64,000 nucleotides of DNA, taken from NCBI GenBank assembly GCA_014155875.1, contig JACEFZ010005110.1, positions 124,001-188,000 of the forward strand. Reading direction: 5' to 3'. The notes below the pieces were generated by a model. It worked only from the letters and a program-made list of their open reading frames with translations. It had not been told where the DNA came from and did no database searches. The position numbers were made by a program, and so were the translations under genes. Below, one piece after another: positions 21,901 to 29,689 of this stretch (position 1 is its first letter; each line of letters starts with the position of its first letter). The stretch comes from Cepaea nemoralis. Lineage: Eukaryota > Mollusca > Gastropoda > Stylommatophora > Helicidae.

Positions 21901-24900
21901 CTGTCATCTCCCAGTGGATATAGGTGCTCTGCCACTTCCACCTTTCATCTCCCAGTTAGATTAGTTGGATTTTACAGCTAGTTTTCTATGGGATGAGGGA
22001 GCCAACCTCCCACCCACCCTCCTAGGTCACCTCTTATGGTAAGTGCAGTAGGTTGCAGTTAGTATTCTATGCTTCCCTTGTGGGTCTCAGTAACTCGCAG
22101 GTTGAAGCTGATGTTCATATTATTATATATTGTCCAAATGTTTAAGTTTCCCACATACAATTTTCTCTGCTACCCTTTCTGTACTTATCTTGCTCAGTAT
22201 TTTCTCACATAATGGTAATTTTTCTATTCCACCTGTTTTGTTGGTTTGCCCTGTCAGTTTCATTTGTCTTGCCTGATGGTTTTGATGAGTGTCCATAGTA
22301 TTCTCAATATCCTTCTACAAATGAAGGGCTGATTGGTTGGCCTGCAAGGGAGAACACTGGGGTGGAGCAAGGGATAACACTGCGGTGGAGCAAGGGATAA
22401 CATGGGTGGAGCGAGGGAGAACACTGAGGTTGAGCAAGGATAACACTGGGGTGGAGCAAGGGATAACACTGGGGTGGAGCAAGGGATAACATGGGTGGAG
22501 CGAGGGAGAACACTGAGGTTGATCAAGGGATAACATGGGTGGAGCGAGGGAGAACACGGGTGGAGCAAGGGATAACATGGGTGGAGCGAGGGAGAACACG
22601 GGTGGAGCAAGGGATAACATGGTTGGAGCGAGGGAGAACACTGAGGTTGAGCAAGGGATAACACTGGGGTTGAGCAAGGGATAACACTAGGGTGGAGCAA
22701 GGGATAACACTGGGATGAAGCAAGAGATAACATGGGTTGAGTGAGGGAGAACACGGGTGGAGCTAGGGATAACATGGGTTGAGCAAGGGATGACACTGGG
22801 GTGGAGCAAGGGATAACATGGGTGGAGCAAGGGGTAACATGGGTGGAGCAAGGGATAACATGGGTGGAGCAAGGGATAACATGGGTGGAGCAAGGGATAA
22901 CATGGGTGGAGCAAGGGATAACATGGGGTTGAGCAAGGGATAACATGAGTGGAGCAAGGGAGAACACGGGTGGAGCAAGGGAGAACACAGGTGAAGCAAG
23001 GGAGAACACGGGTTGAGTGAGGGAGAACACGGGTTGAGTGAGGGAGAACACTGGGGTTGAGCAAGGGAGATTACTGGGATTGAGCAAGAGAGACCTGATA
23101 ATGTCTATAAATTATGCCTTTTTGCACAAGGTAATACTAATAGATGCTGACTTCCCATTGGTGGCTGTAGCTCAAGAAGGTCCTCATATGACAAGATGTG
23201 CTTGAGACTGAGCACATCACAATTAATCCCCTTGACTTTATTTACTGGGCCAATTAGATGTAAAAGGCAGCGAGTGAGCTGATCATTTGACGGACATGGT
23301 GATCTAAGAGGGAAGGGCTATGGATGGGCCAGACAAGAGAAACATGACAGAGAGATGACTTGTAAGGCATGCTTGTATCCACTTCCTTATCCAGAGTGAG
23401 GGAAATGGGTGTGAAGCGAGGCACTGCTAGACAGAAACATTTTGACAAGGGCTCAAAACATCTGATAAATCAACACAGAAATGGTGTGATCAATGGCTGT
23501 ACACTCATGGGGATGTTAAGACAGAGATTGGAGTATCTGTGGACCTGCCCAGATTGTAATGATGACAATCTTCACTAGTGACTGACATGTTGAGTTTAAA
23601 TGACTAGAAATTCCCTGACATTAAGATTTATGTTGTTAATTTTAATTCTCAGGTAAACATATCTTTATTTCTGGCCTTTTTTTTATCATAGAATCGTTGG
23701 CTTTGAAGAGCTTGGTAACACAGATGACTTTCCACTCGTTGTCCTAGAGAGACGGCTGGCCAGATCTGGTATGTATCAGAATGTTTCGGTTGCTCATAAA
23801 AAGTTTACATGTGTTTTACTTTTTTTAGTTATTTGTTGTTTAATCTTGGATTGTTTTTAGATTGAGGAGTTTAACATTGTCACTGTTCAGATTGATTATA
23901 ATTTGTTCATTACCCAACAATGGCTATCTTGTGAGAATAGTCTTCATGTCTGTAGTTTAACATCTGGTGCGAGAAACAATGCGCTTATTGTTGTGTCCTG
24001 GGAGTTCATACATGAATTCTACTTAACCAATCAATTAGTCATTTAAACAAGTCAGTCAGTGAATCAGTTAATCAATAAGTCAACCAAAGAGCCAATCAAC
24101 CATTCAGATGATCAGCCATTCAGTCTTTCAGCCAGTCAAAAAAATCAATCTTTGTTGCTTATGCCTTTGAACATTTCAGACTGGCAATTTGGACATGGGT
24201 TTTATTCTCAGTTAGACAAAGATTTTCATCACAGTTGGACATAGGTTTTCTTCACATTTGGACATAGGTTTTCATCAAATTTAGACTTAGGTTTTCATGA
24301 TATTTGGATTTTTTTTCATCACTGTTGGACATAGGATTTCATCACAGTCAGACATAGGTTTTCTTGATATTTGGACATAGGTTTTCTTCACAGTTGGACA
24401 TAGATTTTCATCACAGTCAGACATAGGTTTTCTTGATATTTGGACATAGGTTTTCTTCACAGTTGGACATAGGTTTTCTTCACAGTTGGACATAGGTTTT
24501 CATCACAGTCAGACATAGGTTTTCTTGATATTTGGACATAGGTTTTCTTCACAGTTGGACATAGGTTTTCATCACAGTCAGACATAGGTTTTCTTGATAT
24601 TTGGACATAGGTTTTCTTCACAGTTGGACATAGGTTTTCATCACAGTCAGACATAGGTTTTCTTGATATTTGGACATAGGTTTTCTTCACAGTTGGACAT
24701 AGGTTTTCATCACAGTCAGACATAGGTTTTCTTGATAGTTGGACATAGATTTTCATCGCAGTAAGACAGGTTTTCATTAAAGTTAGAAGGTTTTCGCCAC
24801 AGTTAAACATAGATTTTTATCACATCTTGGACATGAGAGAGCATGAGACAGGAGAAATGGGAAGAGATAGAGAAACCTTCCAGCTGGCTGTTATGATAGC

Positions 24901-27900
24901 TTGTACAGCAACTGACCTGTTATGCAATGATGATAATGATATATCAGCGTTGAAAGTAAGACTATCTGAAAGATAGCGAGTTGGTGTCCCTATTTGTCTG
25001 GTGACTGCTTATTGGCTTCTTTGACGTGGATGGACCTGACAGTAACAATGCTAACACCCACAGTTTTTGTTACTATAAGGACTGACTAACTCCTGTTCTG
25101 TATAAGGTGGAGACATGGGAGATAAACCACAGATCATATCCTTCCATTACTCCCCTTCTATTGCTCCCCCAAGCAACCATTGCATAATAATAGTTAGAAG
25201 TAAAGCTGGGGTTAGCATGGTCAAATGGATAAAAATGCATGTTCTTAAACATCTGGTGTGTTGATGCCGAGGTAAGGGGTTCAATCCCTGCACCGGACAG
25301 TTGGACTAAAATTGTGACTTTTCGTCCTTGACTTGGGAATGTAAATTACAAGTATCTCTGAAGTTGAAGTGGGTTCTCCTGATAAGGGGTTCAATCCCTG
25401 CACCGGACAGTTGGACTAAAATTGTGACTTTTCGTCCTTGACTTGGGAATGTAAATTACAAGTATCTCTGAAGTTGAAGTGGGTTCTCCTGATGGTGAGT
25501 TGGGAATGTAAATTACAAGTATCTCTGAAGTTGAAGTGGGTTCTCCTGATGGCGAGGGACACCGGCAATAGGAAAAGCTAATCCACACGCAAAAATCAGT
25601 CCAGATGGAGCACACTTGAGTTAAAAGCGATCAAGCGTGCCTCCCCCCCCCCCCCAAAGAAGTAAAGCCAGCAAAGTTGATATTAAACTGTGCTAGTATT
25701 GTTATGAGTATGGTTGAATGTGGGTTTGATGCCTGGGCTCATCACTTGCAAAATGAGGGAAAGATTGGCTACCTATTCCTGCTTGCTCTCTGCCTACAAA
25801 ACATGATGGCATTATAGTAGGTAGCTACTTTGGGTCATTTTTCAAGGTAAACTAAAGGGCCCTTTTATACACCTGATGTACATTGAGCACATGTTGCTAG
25901 ACCATATTTGTATAGGCCAATCAGCAATCGGTGAGTCATGTGGCCAGTGTCATGTCGTCCGCCTCTACATCCGAAGACATTTCCTGGTACTCAGTTTGTA
26001 AAGGTTGGATCGATCTAGCAGTAACAATGCTAACACCCTGAGTTTTTGTTACCATAAGGACTGACTGTAGTATGTCCACATTTGTTTGCCTTCATTCACG
26101 ATCAATTATTTTGAAAACTGTCTGTTGCATCGTTATGAAATTTTTCCAGCCGTCTTATATTTACCCCCACCCAAGGAATATGTCTTTGATGGTCCAAAAA
26201 CAACTTAAATCATTGAAAGCGGCGACATTCCTTTGATGTTTTGCTTAACAACTAGTGATTTCTCGCTAAAAAAGTTATGTTTACGGTAATGGGGACCTGC
26301 AAATTCAGATGACAAACAAAGGCGTATCCGGATTCGTATGGGAGTGGGTGCAATGAAAGAAGTAGCTTACAATGGACAGGGTCGGCTGCATTGCACAGGG
26401 TTTTTATCCCATATGGCTCAGTTTCTTTCCGCAGCGCGGAAAGGGTCGCACAAAGCACGAACTCCGTAGCTCCAGCGACGACCCTCGGGAGTGTCCGGGA
26501 AAAAAATGCACTCTTGAAATGAAGGACGCGGCCCGGAATCGAACATACAACCTTCAATCCATCCTTTCTCCAATAGTCCTCTTCCTCTTTCAACACATGG
26601 TCCTGACGTTTTTTCCAGTAACTTTTATCAATATTTAATAGCGCGGACAGACAGACAGAAAGGTAGGTAGGTAGGTAGGCAGAAAGGTAGGTGGGTGGGT
26701 GGCTGGCTGACTGGGTGGGTCAGTGGGTCGGTTGATCAGCCGGCTGGCAGGCAGGCAGGCAGGTAGGCAGATAGATAGATAGATAGATAGATAGATATCA
26801 GTTGGTCGGCCGGCCGGCAGGCAGGTAGGCAGATAGATAGATAGATAAATAGATAAGCAGGCAGGCAGATAGATAGATAGATAGATAGATAAGCGGGCAG
26901 GCAGGCAGATAGATAGATAGATAGATAAGCAGGCAGGTAGGCAGATAGATAGATAGATAGATAGATAGATCCCCGCCAGAAGCCGGGCCTTGTCAGCTAG
27001 TTTATTTATATAATCACGTTTCATGAAAGAACCCCCATTTGGAGACACCGCTGAATCTTCGTGCTGTTTGTTTCAAAATGGAAATTACGTGAAAATTTCA
27101 AAAAATGCCCGGACGTCTCTTGGTGAAGCTGTAATACTGTTAAAATCATGGAGGTAATCTCTATGTCGTAATTAATCATTCATTGGCACCTTTCTGTCTT
27201 GACAGACGATAGTTTGGTACATTGTGCTTTAAAAAGGCTTAATAACTACGATCCATGGCGGTGGCGAGTGTAGCTGGTAAGGCCAATTCTTGCTGCAAAT
27301 GTTTGCCCACAGTAGGTGCATGTGAAAACATGGTCACTTCCACCATTTTGCATCATCTTACGTCTCTCACGCTCTGTGTGTGCTTTATCTGCAATAATTT
27401 TCTCCTTTGTCTTTATTCCATTTCTGATAGTTGCCCTCCATGCAACACGTTTAGCGGCGACGTGCTCCCAATGTGCATTATCAATGCCTGTATCAATCAT
27501 GTCCCGCTTACACACATCTTTGTATCGTAGTAGAGGCCGACCCTGAGATCTCCTACCCGTCTGTAATTCACCAAAAAAGATGTCCTTTGGTATTCTACCA
27601 TCATCCATCCTCCTAACGTGTCCTATCCATCTAAGTCTACAAAGACTGAGCATGGAATACACCGTTACACAACCTGATCTTTCCAATACTTCAGTATTTG
27701 TGATTTTGTCTTGCCACTTAATACCAAGTATTCTTCGCAGACACCGCATATGAAAGCTGTTTAAACGTTTCTCTTGGCGTGAGTAAGTTGTCCAGGTTTC
27801 ACTGCCATAAAGAAGAGTACTAAGGACACAGGCTTGGTAGACGAGGACTTTTGTTTTGTCAGTAAGCTTCCTGTTCTCCCAGACTCTTTTTGCTAACATG

Positions 27901-28928
27901 TTCATTGTTGTTGCTGCCTTGCCAATCCTGATGTTGATTTCCTGATCGAGGGATAATTTGCTATTTACCTCTGATCCTAGATATGTAAAATGGTCTACTA
28001 TCTCCAGTTCGGCGTCGTCAATAAAGATTGATGGTACACCATGTGCACCTTGTGACATAATCTGTGTCTTCTTTTTGTTAATTGTTAAACCAAATTCAGA
28101 ACAAGCATTGGAGAATGCAGATCTCTCCATAGCACAAAGCCTGGGCTAAAATAAAGAAACCATGTGTTGCCCATGCAGCATGATCCCTCTCTCGGCCTGC
28201 CTAGTTCACTCCAGAGGAAAGTTGACACCTATGTCGTAATTAATATACCGCATATAAACTAACTTTGAAATCTGCTGTAAAATCTCCAGAACAAAAATTT
28301 TTTTGTTGGGTGGACATAATGATAAGGTTATATACTAAATCTCATCATTTTCCCTCAGTTGGTTAATATACTTCCATTGCTCCCCTTCTATCACTCCCCC
28401 AAGCAACCATTGCATAAATAATAGTAAAGTAAAGCTGGGAAAGTTTATAGCAAACAGCACTGTTAATGTCATGAATATGGTCAGATGTGGATCTGACGCT
28501 TGGGCTCATCACTTGCCAAAAATTAGGGAAAGATTGGCCATCTATTTCTCTTTGCTCTCGACCTACAAGACATGATGGTGCTTTAAAAATGTTCAAGGTA
28601 AGGTAAAGGCCATCTCATCCGCTTGTGTGCATTGGGCATATGGTGCAAAACCCATATTTTTATAGACCAATCAGCAAATGATGGGGTCAGTATCGTGTCG
28701 TCTGCCTTTCCGTCGTAAGGAATTTCCCGGCTCCCATTTATTTAAAGTCTGAGTCAACCTGTTATCCCAGATCACGCATAATAATAATAAGATATTATTC
28801 CTTACATTACAGGTGTTATTAAACTGTCTGAAGATGAAGATCCTTCCAGAAAGACGATATTTGGCAACAAGAAGTCATCAATACGGCAAAAAGATGATGA
28901 TGATGATAGCAGTGATGATGATGATTAA
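6929..28928 (+). CDS. TXNDC9: TXNDC9 (phosducin-like protein 3), complete six-exon gene
   Basis: Coding exons are 6929-6994, 13730-13848, 17439-17559, 21226-21359, 23692-23768 and 28813-28928. Together they give 633 bases, 210 residues and TAA. Every intron has GT/AG ends and the phases (0, 2, 0, 2, 1) join cleanly. The N-terminal third is a charged helix ([20 protein letters not shown]). A thioredoxin-like fold follows without a CxxC active site; it keeps the single cysteine in [14 protein letters not shown], the [11 protein letters not shown] strand, the cis-proline segment KIQTLPAIF and the hallmark [12 protein letters not shown]. The tail is acidic ([11 protein letters not shown]), as in other animals, where the protein is about 226 residues. 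Family knowledge: PhLP3 binds the cytosolic chaperonin CCT and modulates actin and tubulin folding. Introns total about 21 kb and are almost wholly repeats. No consensus AATAAA lies in the first 480 bases after the stop. Confidence 0.95.
7582..7970. mobile_element. hAT-like MITE with perfect 8-bp target duplication
   Basis: The left end ACAGTGGTTCTCAACC and the right end GAGAACCACG form short imperfect terminal inverted repeats of the hAT type. GCCCTAAG occurs directly before (7574-7581) and after (7971-7978) the element, the 8-bp duplication typical of hAT insertion. The 389-bp inside has C-rich tracts, a duplicated CACCATATTTTTAG block and no coding capacity. Confidence 0.85.
8230..8420 (-). 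mobile_element. SINE-C fragment
   Basis: Minus strand carries GAGCCATATGGGGTAAAACC and a following TGGTGCAATGAAGT-type end, shared with copies near 10.3, 26.4, 29.3, 47.1 and 62.8 kb. Those longer copies start with a tRNA-like head. Confidence 0.65.
8421..9511. other. AT-rich intron sequence, no exon
   Basis: Part of TXNDC9 intron 1. A short SINE-A 3' fragment on the minus strand (CCTTCACAGGACGTAGCAGT) lies near 8843. I see nothing else. Confidence 0.4.
9512..9535. repeat. Poly-C tract, 24 bases
   Basis: An uninterrupted run of C. Several SINE-B copies in this window also end near C-tracts, but no SINE body is attached here. Confidence 0.95.
9536..10279. other. Intron sequence, no exon recognised
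   Basis: An open frame of 104 codons on the minus strand (9821-10135) contains [18 protein letters not shown], faintly like a Penelope-type RT segment, but the match is too weak to call. Confidence 0.35.
10280..10375 (-). mobile_element. SINE-C fragment
   Basis: The plus strand has CATTGCACCAGGTTCTACCC and ATGGCTCAGGTCTCTTTCTG, the reverse complement of the SINE-C 3' half. Confidence 0.65.
10790..10985 (-). mobile_element. SINE-B (tRNA-Leu-like) copy
   Basis: Reading the minus strand gives a degenerate tRNA-like head with a B-box region near 10900, then TAAAATGTTGACTTCTCGCC and text matching the SINE-B body. It is much more diverged than the copies at 46.7 or 52.0 kb. Confidence 0.6.
11190..11330 (+). 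mobile_element. RTE-type LINE fragment
   Basis: Translation reads [19 protein letters not shown], then [12 protein letters not shown], the thumb region of RTE reverse transcriptases. Only this piece remains. Confidence 0.75.
11425..11450 (-). ncRNA. Hammerhead-ribozyme-like core at the Penelope-like 3' end
   Basis: Minus strand: CTGATGA, stem II GGC-TTTG-GCC, GCAA in place of GAAA, ACGT and GTC. It differs from the palindrome copies mainly in the stem II loop, yet shares their unusual GCAA box, so the variant belongs to the subfamily. Confidence 0.5.
11700..11870 (+). mobile_element. SINE-A-like fragment
   Basis: CGGTCGTTCAGAAAACGATG and GACTGCGACGTCCTATAAAG match the SINE-A core and 3' end, with a short deletion between. 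Confidence 0.65.
12357..12725 (+). mobile_element. RTE-type LINE 3' fragment
   Basis: The same C-terminal region as the copy at 386-826 ([28 protein letters not shown]) but broken by stops. It ends with GGACACTTGATAACGATGATG, the family tail. Confidence 0.75.
12728..12900 (+). mobile_element. tRNA-like SINE, Asp type
   Basis: The head TATAGTGGCTAGCACACTTG then CCTGTCAAGACAG resembles an A box and a GTC anticodon arm. AGGTCGACCC is a shortened B box. Related heads occur near 31975-32060 (minus) and 60066-60130 (plus). Confidence 0.45.
13155..13432. repeat. 57-58-bp satellite, five units
   Basis: Units begin TACTCCACTCATACACTTGC and include CACCATACTGGACC. Because the units have no stops in several frames, frames of 176 codons (+) and 111 codons (-) run across them. 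These are repeat shadows, not genes. The array lies in TXNDC9 intron 1, about 300 bp before exon 2. Confidence 0.95.
13730..13848 (+). CDS. TXNDC9: TXNDC9 coding exon 2
   Basis: Acceptor AG at 13728-13729 (CTCTGCTAG). Reads [39 protein letters not shown], then two bases of the next codon. Donor GTAAGT. A second AG three bases downstream would put the frame into a stop, which decides the acceptor. Confidence 0.93.
13888..15630 (-). mobile_element. I-clade LINE copy 2 (RT thumb plus RNase H), split by Rep-F
   Basis: Minus-strand fragments in order: [20 protein letters not shown] (15400-15624), [20 protein letters not shown] (15033-15392), an RNase H start with VIYTDGSVV (14851-15036), [20 protein letters not shown] and FIMDSKS (14623-14847), and the last RNase H motif [16 protein letters not shown] (14073-14255). 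The RT palm is missing (5' truncated), frames shift repeatedly, and Rep-F sits inside the RNase H domain. The 3' end is a (CAACT)n tail at 13888-13905. This is the same family as the copy at 17.8-20.1 kb. Confidence 0.85.
14316..14721 (-). mobile_element. Rep-F insertion with 15-bp target duplication
   Basis: A 406-bp unit flanked by ACTCTTTGAATCCAT at 14301-14315 and 14722-14736. Its minus-strand end is a (CTGAA)n run, like a LINE-made 3' tail. Other copies lie at about 20400-20785, 57115-57535 and 61070-61205. It is non-coding; I do not know the family name. Confidence 0.85.
15631..15984. other. Intron sequence, weak Penelope-like trace
   Basis: AGGACGTTGCTGCAAC near 15887 recalls the GACGTTGCGGC end of the Penelope-like family, but the hammerhead boxes are gone. 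Nothing else is recognised. Confidence 0.3.
15985..16232 (+). mobile_element. SINE-A, nearly full length
   Basis: Head CTCCGTGGCTAAAGGCTTGC (A-box-like), B box GGCGTTCGAAGC, core TTCAGAAAGCAATGGCAAAC, 3' end CATCCCGTAAGGGATACGC, then a short A-rich tail. A tRNA-derived promoter followed by a shared core defines the family. Confidence 0.8.
16275..16705 (+). mobile_element. RTE-type LINE 3' fragment
   Basis: Degenerate RTE C-terminus ([28 protein letters not shown]) ending in CATGATGATGATGAG. Several stops are present. Confidence 0.7.
16785..17210. repeat. Rep-D, about 430 bp
   Basis: Shares ordered blocks with 29690-30130 and 41630-42150: ATGACAGTAG, CTGTTAGCACCGAATGTTG, ACACCCCA, GGAAATGCAACCTAAA, GGGCGGACAGTTA and GCATGGGCAACA-like text. 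It has no protein and no clear ends. Confidence 0.75.
17356..17477 (+). repeat. 65-bp tandem duplication of the exon 3 acceptor
   Basis: CCATTTCT, AAATCCCCAGGTTACTACCA and the following GATGAAAAAAGCTTTCTAGA occur at 17356-17412 and again 65 bp later at 17421-17477. Both copies hold the splice acceptor and the first 12 or so codons of exon 3. The second copy continues into the true exon. Using the first acceptor would add 65 bases and bring a stop soon after. Confidence 0.92.
17439..17559 (+). CDS. TXNDC9: TXNDC9 coding exon 3
   Basis: Acceptor CCCCAG at 17438. Reads [20 protein letters not shown] then [20 protein letters not shown]; donor GTAAGT. It holds the start of the thioredoxin-like fold and the conserved cysteine after PDFRR. 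Confidence 0.96.
17635..17800 (-). mobile_element. SINE-A partial copy
   Basis: Plus strand shows CCTTTACAGGACGTAGCAGT and GTTTGCCATTGCTTTCTGAA, the reverse complement of the SINE-A 3' end and core. Confidence 0.7.
17830..20090 (-). mobile_element. I-clade LINE copy 1: reverse transcriptase and RNase H, lightly broken
   Basis: Three minus-strand frames cover RT and RNase H. At 19382-20143: fingers with [15 protein letters not shown], the palm aspartate in [12 protein letters not shown], and [14 protein letters not shown]. At 18268-19488: catalytic [10 protein letters not shown], the thumb ([20 protein letters not shown]), and RNase H motifs VIYTDGSVV and LTMEVMAV. At 17834-18271: the last motif [16 protein letters not shown] and a C-terminal [20 protein letters not shown]. 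Only about two frameshifts or stops separate them, so decay is modest. The endonuclease ORF and 5' end are missing; SINE-type sequence abuts near 20090. RNase H behind RT places it in the I/Nimb group. It lies antisense in TXNDC9 intron 3. Confidence 0.88.
20150..20305 (-). mobile_element. SINE-C fragment
   Basis: The stretch CACAACCTTCAGAGTGCAAG and ACCACTAGTGCAATG-like text match the reverse complement of the SINE-C head. A SINE-A variant 5' piece lies just before (about 20085-20150). Confidence 0.55.
20400..20785 (+). mobile_element. Rep-F, opposite orientation to the 14.3-kb copy
   Basis: Matches the 14316-14721 copy read backwards: TTTTTACATCTGTCCGAGGT, GGAAAGTGACTGCCACTTCC, ATGGGGCAGTGAGGAACATT, GGAACCGCGACTGAAGTGAA. 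Ends in the CTGAA-type tail. Confidence 0.8.
20785..21178. repeat. Two short satellites back to back
   Basis: From 20785 to about 20965, units of roughly 31 bp carry TTATCCAGGGTATTTCTGTC. From about 20995 to 21178, units of roughly 40 bp carry CAGACTCGGTAACCATGAGT. Related TTATCC units already appear at 20360-20400, before the Rep-F insertion, so Rep-F may have entered the array. Confidence 0.85.
21226..21359 (+). CDS. TXNDC9: TXNDC9 coding exon 4
   Basis: Acceptor TTGCTTTTCAG. Reads [39 protein letters not shown], then SIVVD plus two bases; donor GTGAGT at 21360. It carries the cis-proline of the thioredoxin fold. The acceptor is only 47 bp from the satellite before it. Confidence 0.96.
21484..21956. 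repeat. 42-bp satellite, about eleven units, in TXNDC9 intron 4
   Basis: Units contain CACTTCCACCTTTCATCTCC and AATGGAGTATAGGTC. Open frames on both strands across it (up to 205 codons) are produced by the repeat. Confidence 0.95.
22336..23092. repeat. 20-24-bp satellite, about 35 units, purine-rich plus strand
   Basis: Units such as GGAGCAAGGGATAACATGGG and GGAGCGAGGGAGAACACGGG alternate. The plus strand is strongly purine-biased. All three minus frames are open for long runs (up to 275 codons) because the units lack stops; these are not genes. Confidence 0.95.
23390..23580 (+). mobile_element. I-clade LINE 3' fragment
   Basis: Reads [20 protein letters not shown] then [17 protein letters not shown], equivalent to the C-terminal end of copy 1 ([20 protein letters not shown]). 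Confidence 0.7.
23692..23768 (+). CDS. TXNDC9: TXNDC9 coding exon 5
   Basis: Acceptor TTTTATCATAG. Reads [20 protein letters not shown] then RLARS and one base; donor GTATGT. The [11 protein letters not shown] segment is the most conserved signature of the family. Confidence 0.96.
24216..24830. repeat. About 24-bp satellite with higher-order units, TXNDC9 intron 5
   Basis: The word GACATAGGTTTTC recurs with three alternating linkers (TTCACAGTTG, ATCACAGTCA, TTGATATTTG), which gives a higher-order unit of three monomers repeated about seven times. Minus-strand open frames here are shadows. Confidence 0.93.
25130..25980 (+). repeat. Rep-E copy, interrupted by a SINE-B
   Basis: Starts CTTCCATTACTCCCCTTCTA, continues after the SINE with GGGCTCATCACTTGC and ACCTATTCCTGCTTGC, and ends near CGGTGAGTCATGTGG. 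The copy at 28375-28740 has the same text without interruption. Confidence 0.8.
25205..25665 (+). mobile_element. SINE-B with internal 110-bp tandem duplication
   Basis: tRNA-like head (TTAGCATGGTCAAATGGATA, then GGGGTTCAATCCCTG as B box) and body ending in a C-tract and AAAGAAG. The segment from 25273 is repeated at 25383 with period 110, and a third partial copy starts near 25499. AGAAGTAAAGC-type text on both sides is the likely target duplication. Confidence 0.8.
26345..26600 (-). mobile_element. SINE-C copy
   Basis: Plus strand GGTTTTTATCCCATATGGCT, TTCTTTCCGCAGCGCGGAAA and CACAAAGCACGAACTCCGTA; the minus strand continues toward a tRNA-like head. Confidence 0.75.
26640..27002. repeat. 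Compound (AGGC)n/(GATA)n microsatellite with CTAGCTGAC-type end
   Basis: Blocks of GATA and GGCAGGCAGGTAG alternate. The right border, read on the minus strand, is CTAGCTGACAAGGCCCGGCT, the same motif that borders the microsatellite at 1011. Confidence 0.93.
27246..28149 (-). mobile_element. RTE-type LINE with C-terminal zinc finger, 5'-truncated, frame intact
   Basis: An unbroken 294-codon frame covers the end of the RT palm and the thumb ([59 protein letters not shown]), the [19 protein letters not shown] region, [20 protein letters not shown], and a C2H2-like finger ([20 protein letters not shown]) in which the first zinc-binding histidine seems replaced by tyrosine. YADD and the endonuclease are missing. 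It lies antisense in TXNDC9 intron 5. The intact frame suggests a fairly recent insertion. Confidence 0.88.
28375..28740 (+). repeat. Rep-E, uninterrupted copy
   Basis: Carries CATTGCTCCCCTTCTATCAC, AGTAAAGTAAAGCTGGGAAA (the empty site of the 25.2-kb SINE-B), GGGCTCATCACTTGCCAAAA and ATAGACCAATCAGCAAATG. Confidence 0.8.
28813..28928 (+). CDS. TXNDC9: TXNDC9 coding exon 6 and stop
   Basis: Acceptor ATTACAG. Reads (G)[40 protein letters not shown]. The [12 protein letters not shown] stretch and acidic tail match the C-terminus seen in other animals. Confidence 0.95.
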
Positions 28929-29200
28929 GAGAAGTGCATAAGAGATTTGTCAATGCAACAATTGTGGTTTGAACATATGTGGCACACATTCATCAATGTT
29001 TTTCTTTTTTATGTCTAGGAAAGTTTGATCCTAATCCACATTTTGAACATTGTATTACTTTCTATGAATTTTTTTATATGAATGTATGTATATTAATATA
29101 TATTATATTATTATATATAATTATAATATAATTATATTATTATAGTTACATTAAGGCATATATGGAATATTTTATATGGTTCATATTTTTCTATGACCAA
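28929..29200 (+). other. Probable TXNDC9 3' UTR, AT-rich
   Basis: No AATAAA is seen here. The first AATAAA (29416-29421) lies inside the next SINE-C, so a repeat may supply the polyadenylation signal. This is inference. Confidence 0.4.
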
Positions 29201-29440
29201 ATAGGAGTCTCTGTGGTGAAGTGGTTATGCTGTCTTCCTGCGCCCCAAAGGTTGTGGGTTAGATTCTGACCTATGTTGTTTGAGTCACACGTGCAGTTTT
29301 CTTAGAGGTTCCTGGGGGGGTCATCACTAGAGCTACAGAGTTCATGCTTTGTGCGGAGATTTCGGCACACTGCCCTGCTGAAAGAGATTGAGCCATATGA
29401 GATAAAACCCAGTGCAATAAAGTCTGTCCTCTTGCCTTTT
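29200..29440 (+). mobile_element. SINE-C, near full length
   Basis: Head TCTCTGTGGTGAAGTGGTTA (A-box-like), GGTTGTGGGTTAGATTC (B-box-like), body GCTACAGAGTTCATGCTTTG and 3' part GATTGAGCCATATGAGATAA. Confidence 0.75.
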
Positions 29441-29689
29441 AAAACCCGTGACCAAACAGCACAGAAGGGCAGTGTGGCCTGTATTGTGTTGTGCACATGA
29501 ACTTTCCCAGTGAAATCTATGATATCTATTTGGATCATCATCAACCAGCGGTTGGTCCTGTGCAAGACTTAACCCCCAAAACTGTCCTTTGACATTTCTT
29601 TCTTTCGTAAGTCACATGTCCTGCATTGGTTGCTGCTATGTGTAAATTATCTGTAACATCTCGAATCCACCTCACCACTTACCTAGTGT

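Noticed and set aside
21347..21964. 205-codon plus-strand frame overlapping TXNDC9 exon 4
   Set aside because: It is in a different frame from the conserved exon and mostly translates the 42-bp satellite.
22260..23087. 275-codon minus-strand open frame and overlapping frames of 66-125 codons
   Set aside because: All are produced by a 20-24-bp satellite without stop codons; three frames are open at once and the peptide is a simple repeat.
22336..23092. CRISPR array, suggested by regular short repeats
   Set aside because: There are no unique spacers; the units are contiguous tandem repeats in a eukaryotic intron, and no cas genes exist.
24457..24810. 117-codon minus frame with [20 protein letters not shown] repeats
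   Set aside because: Satellite shadow in TXNDC9 intron 5.
26635..27048. 137-codon minus frame rich in LSIYLSIYL
   Set aside because: Translation of the GATA/GGCA microsatellite.
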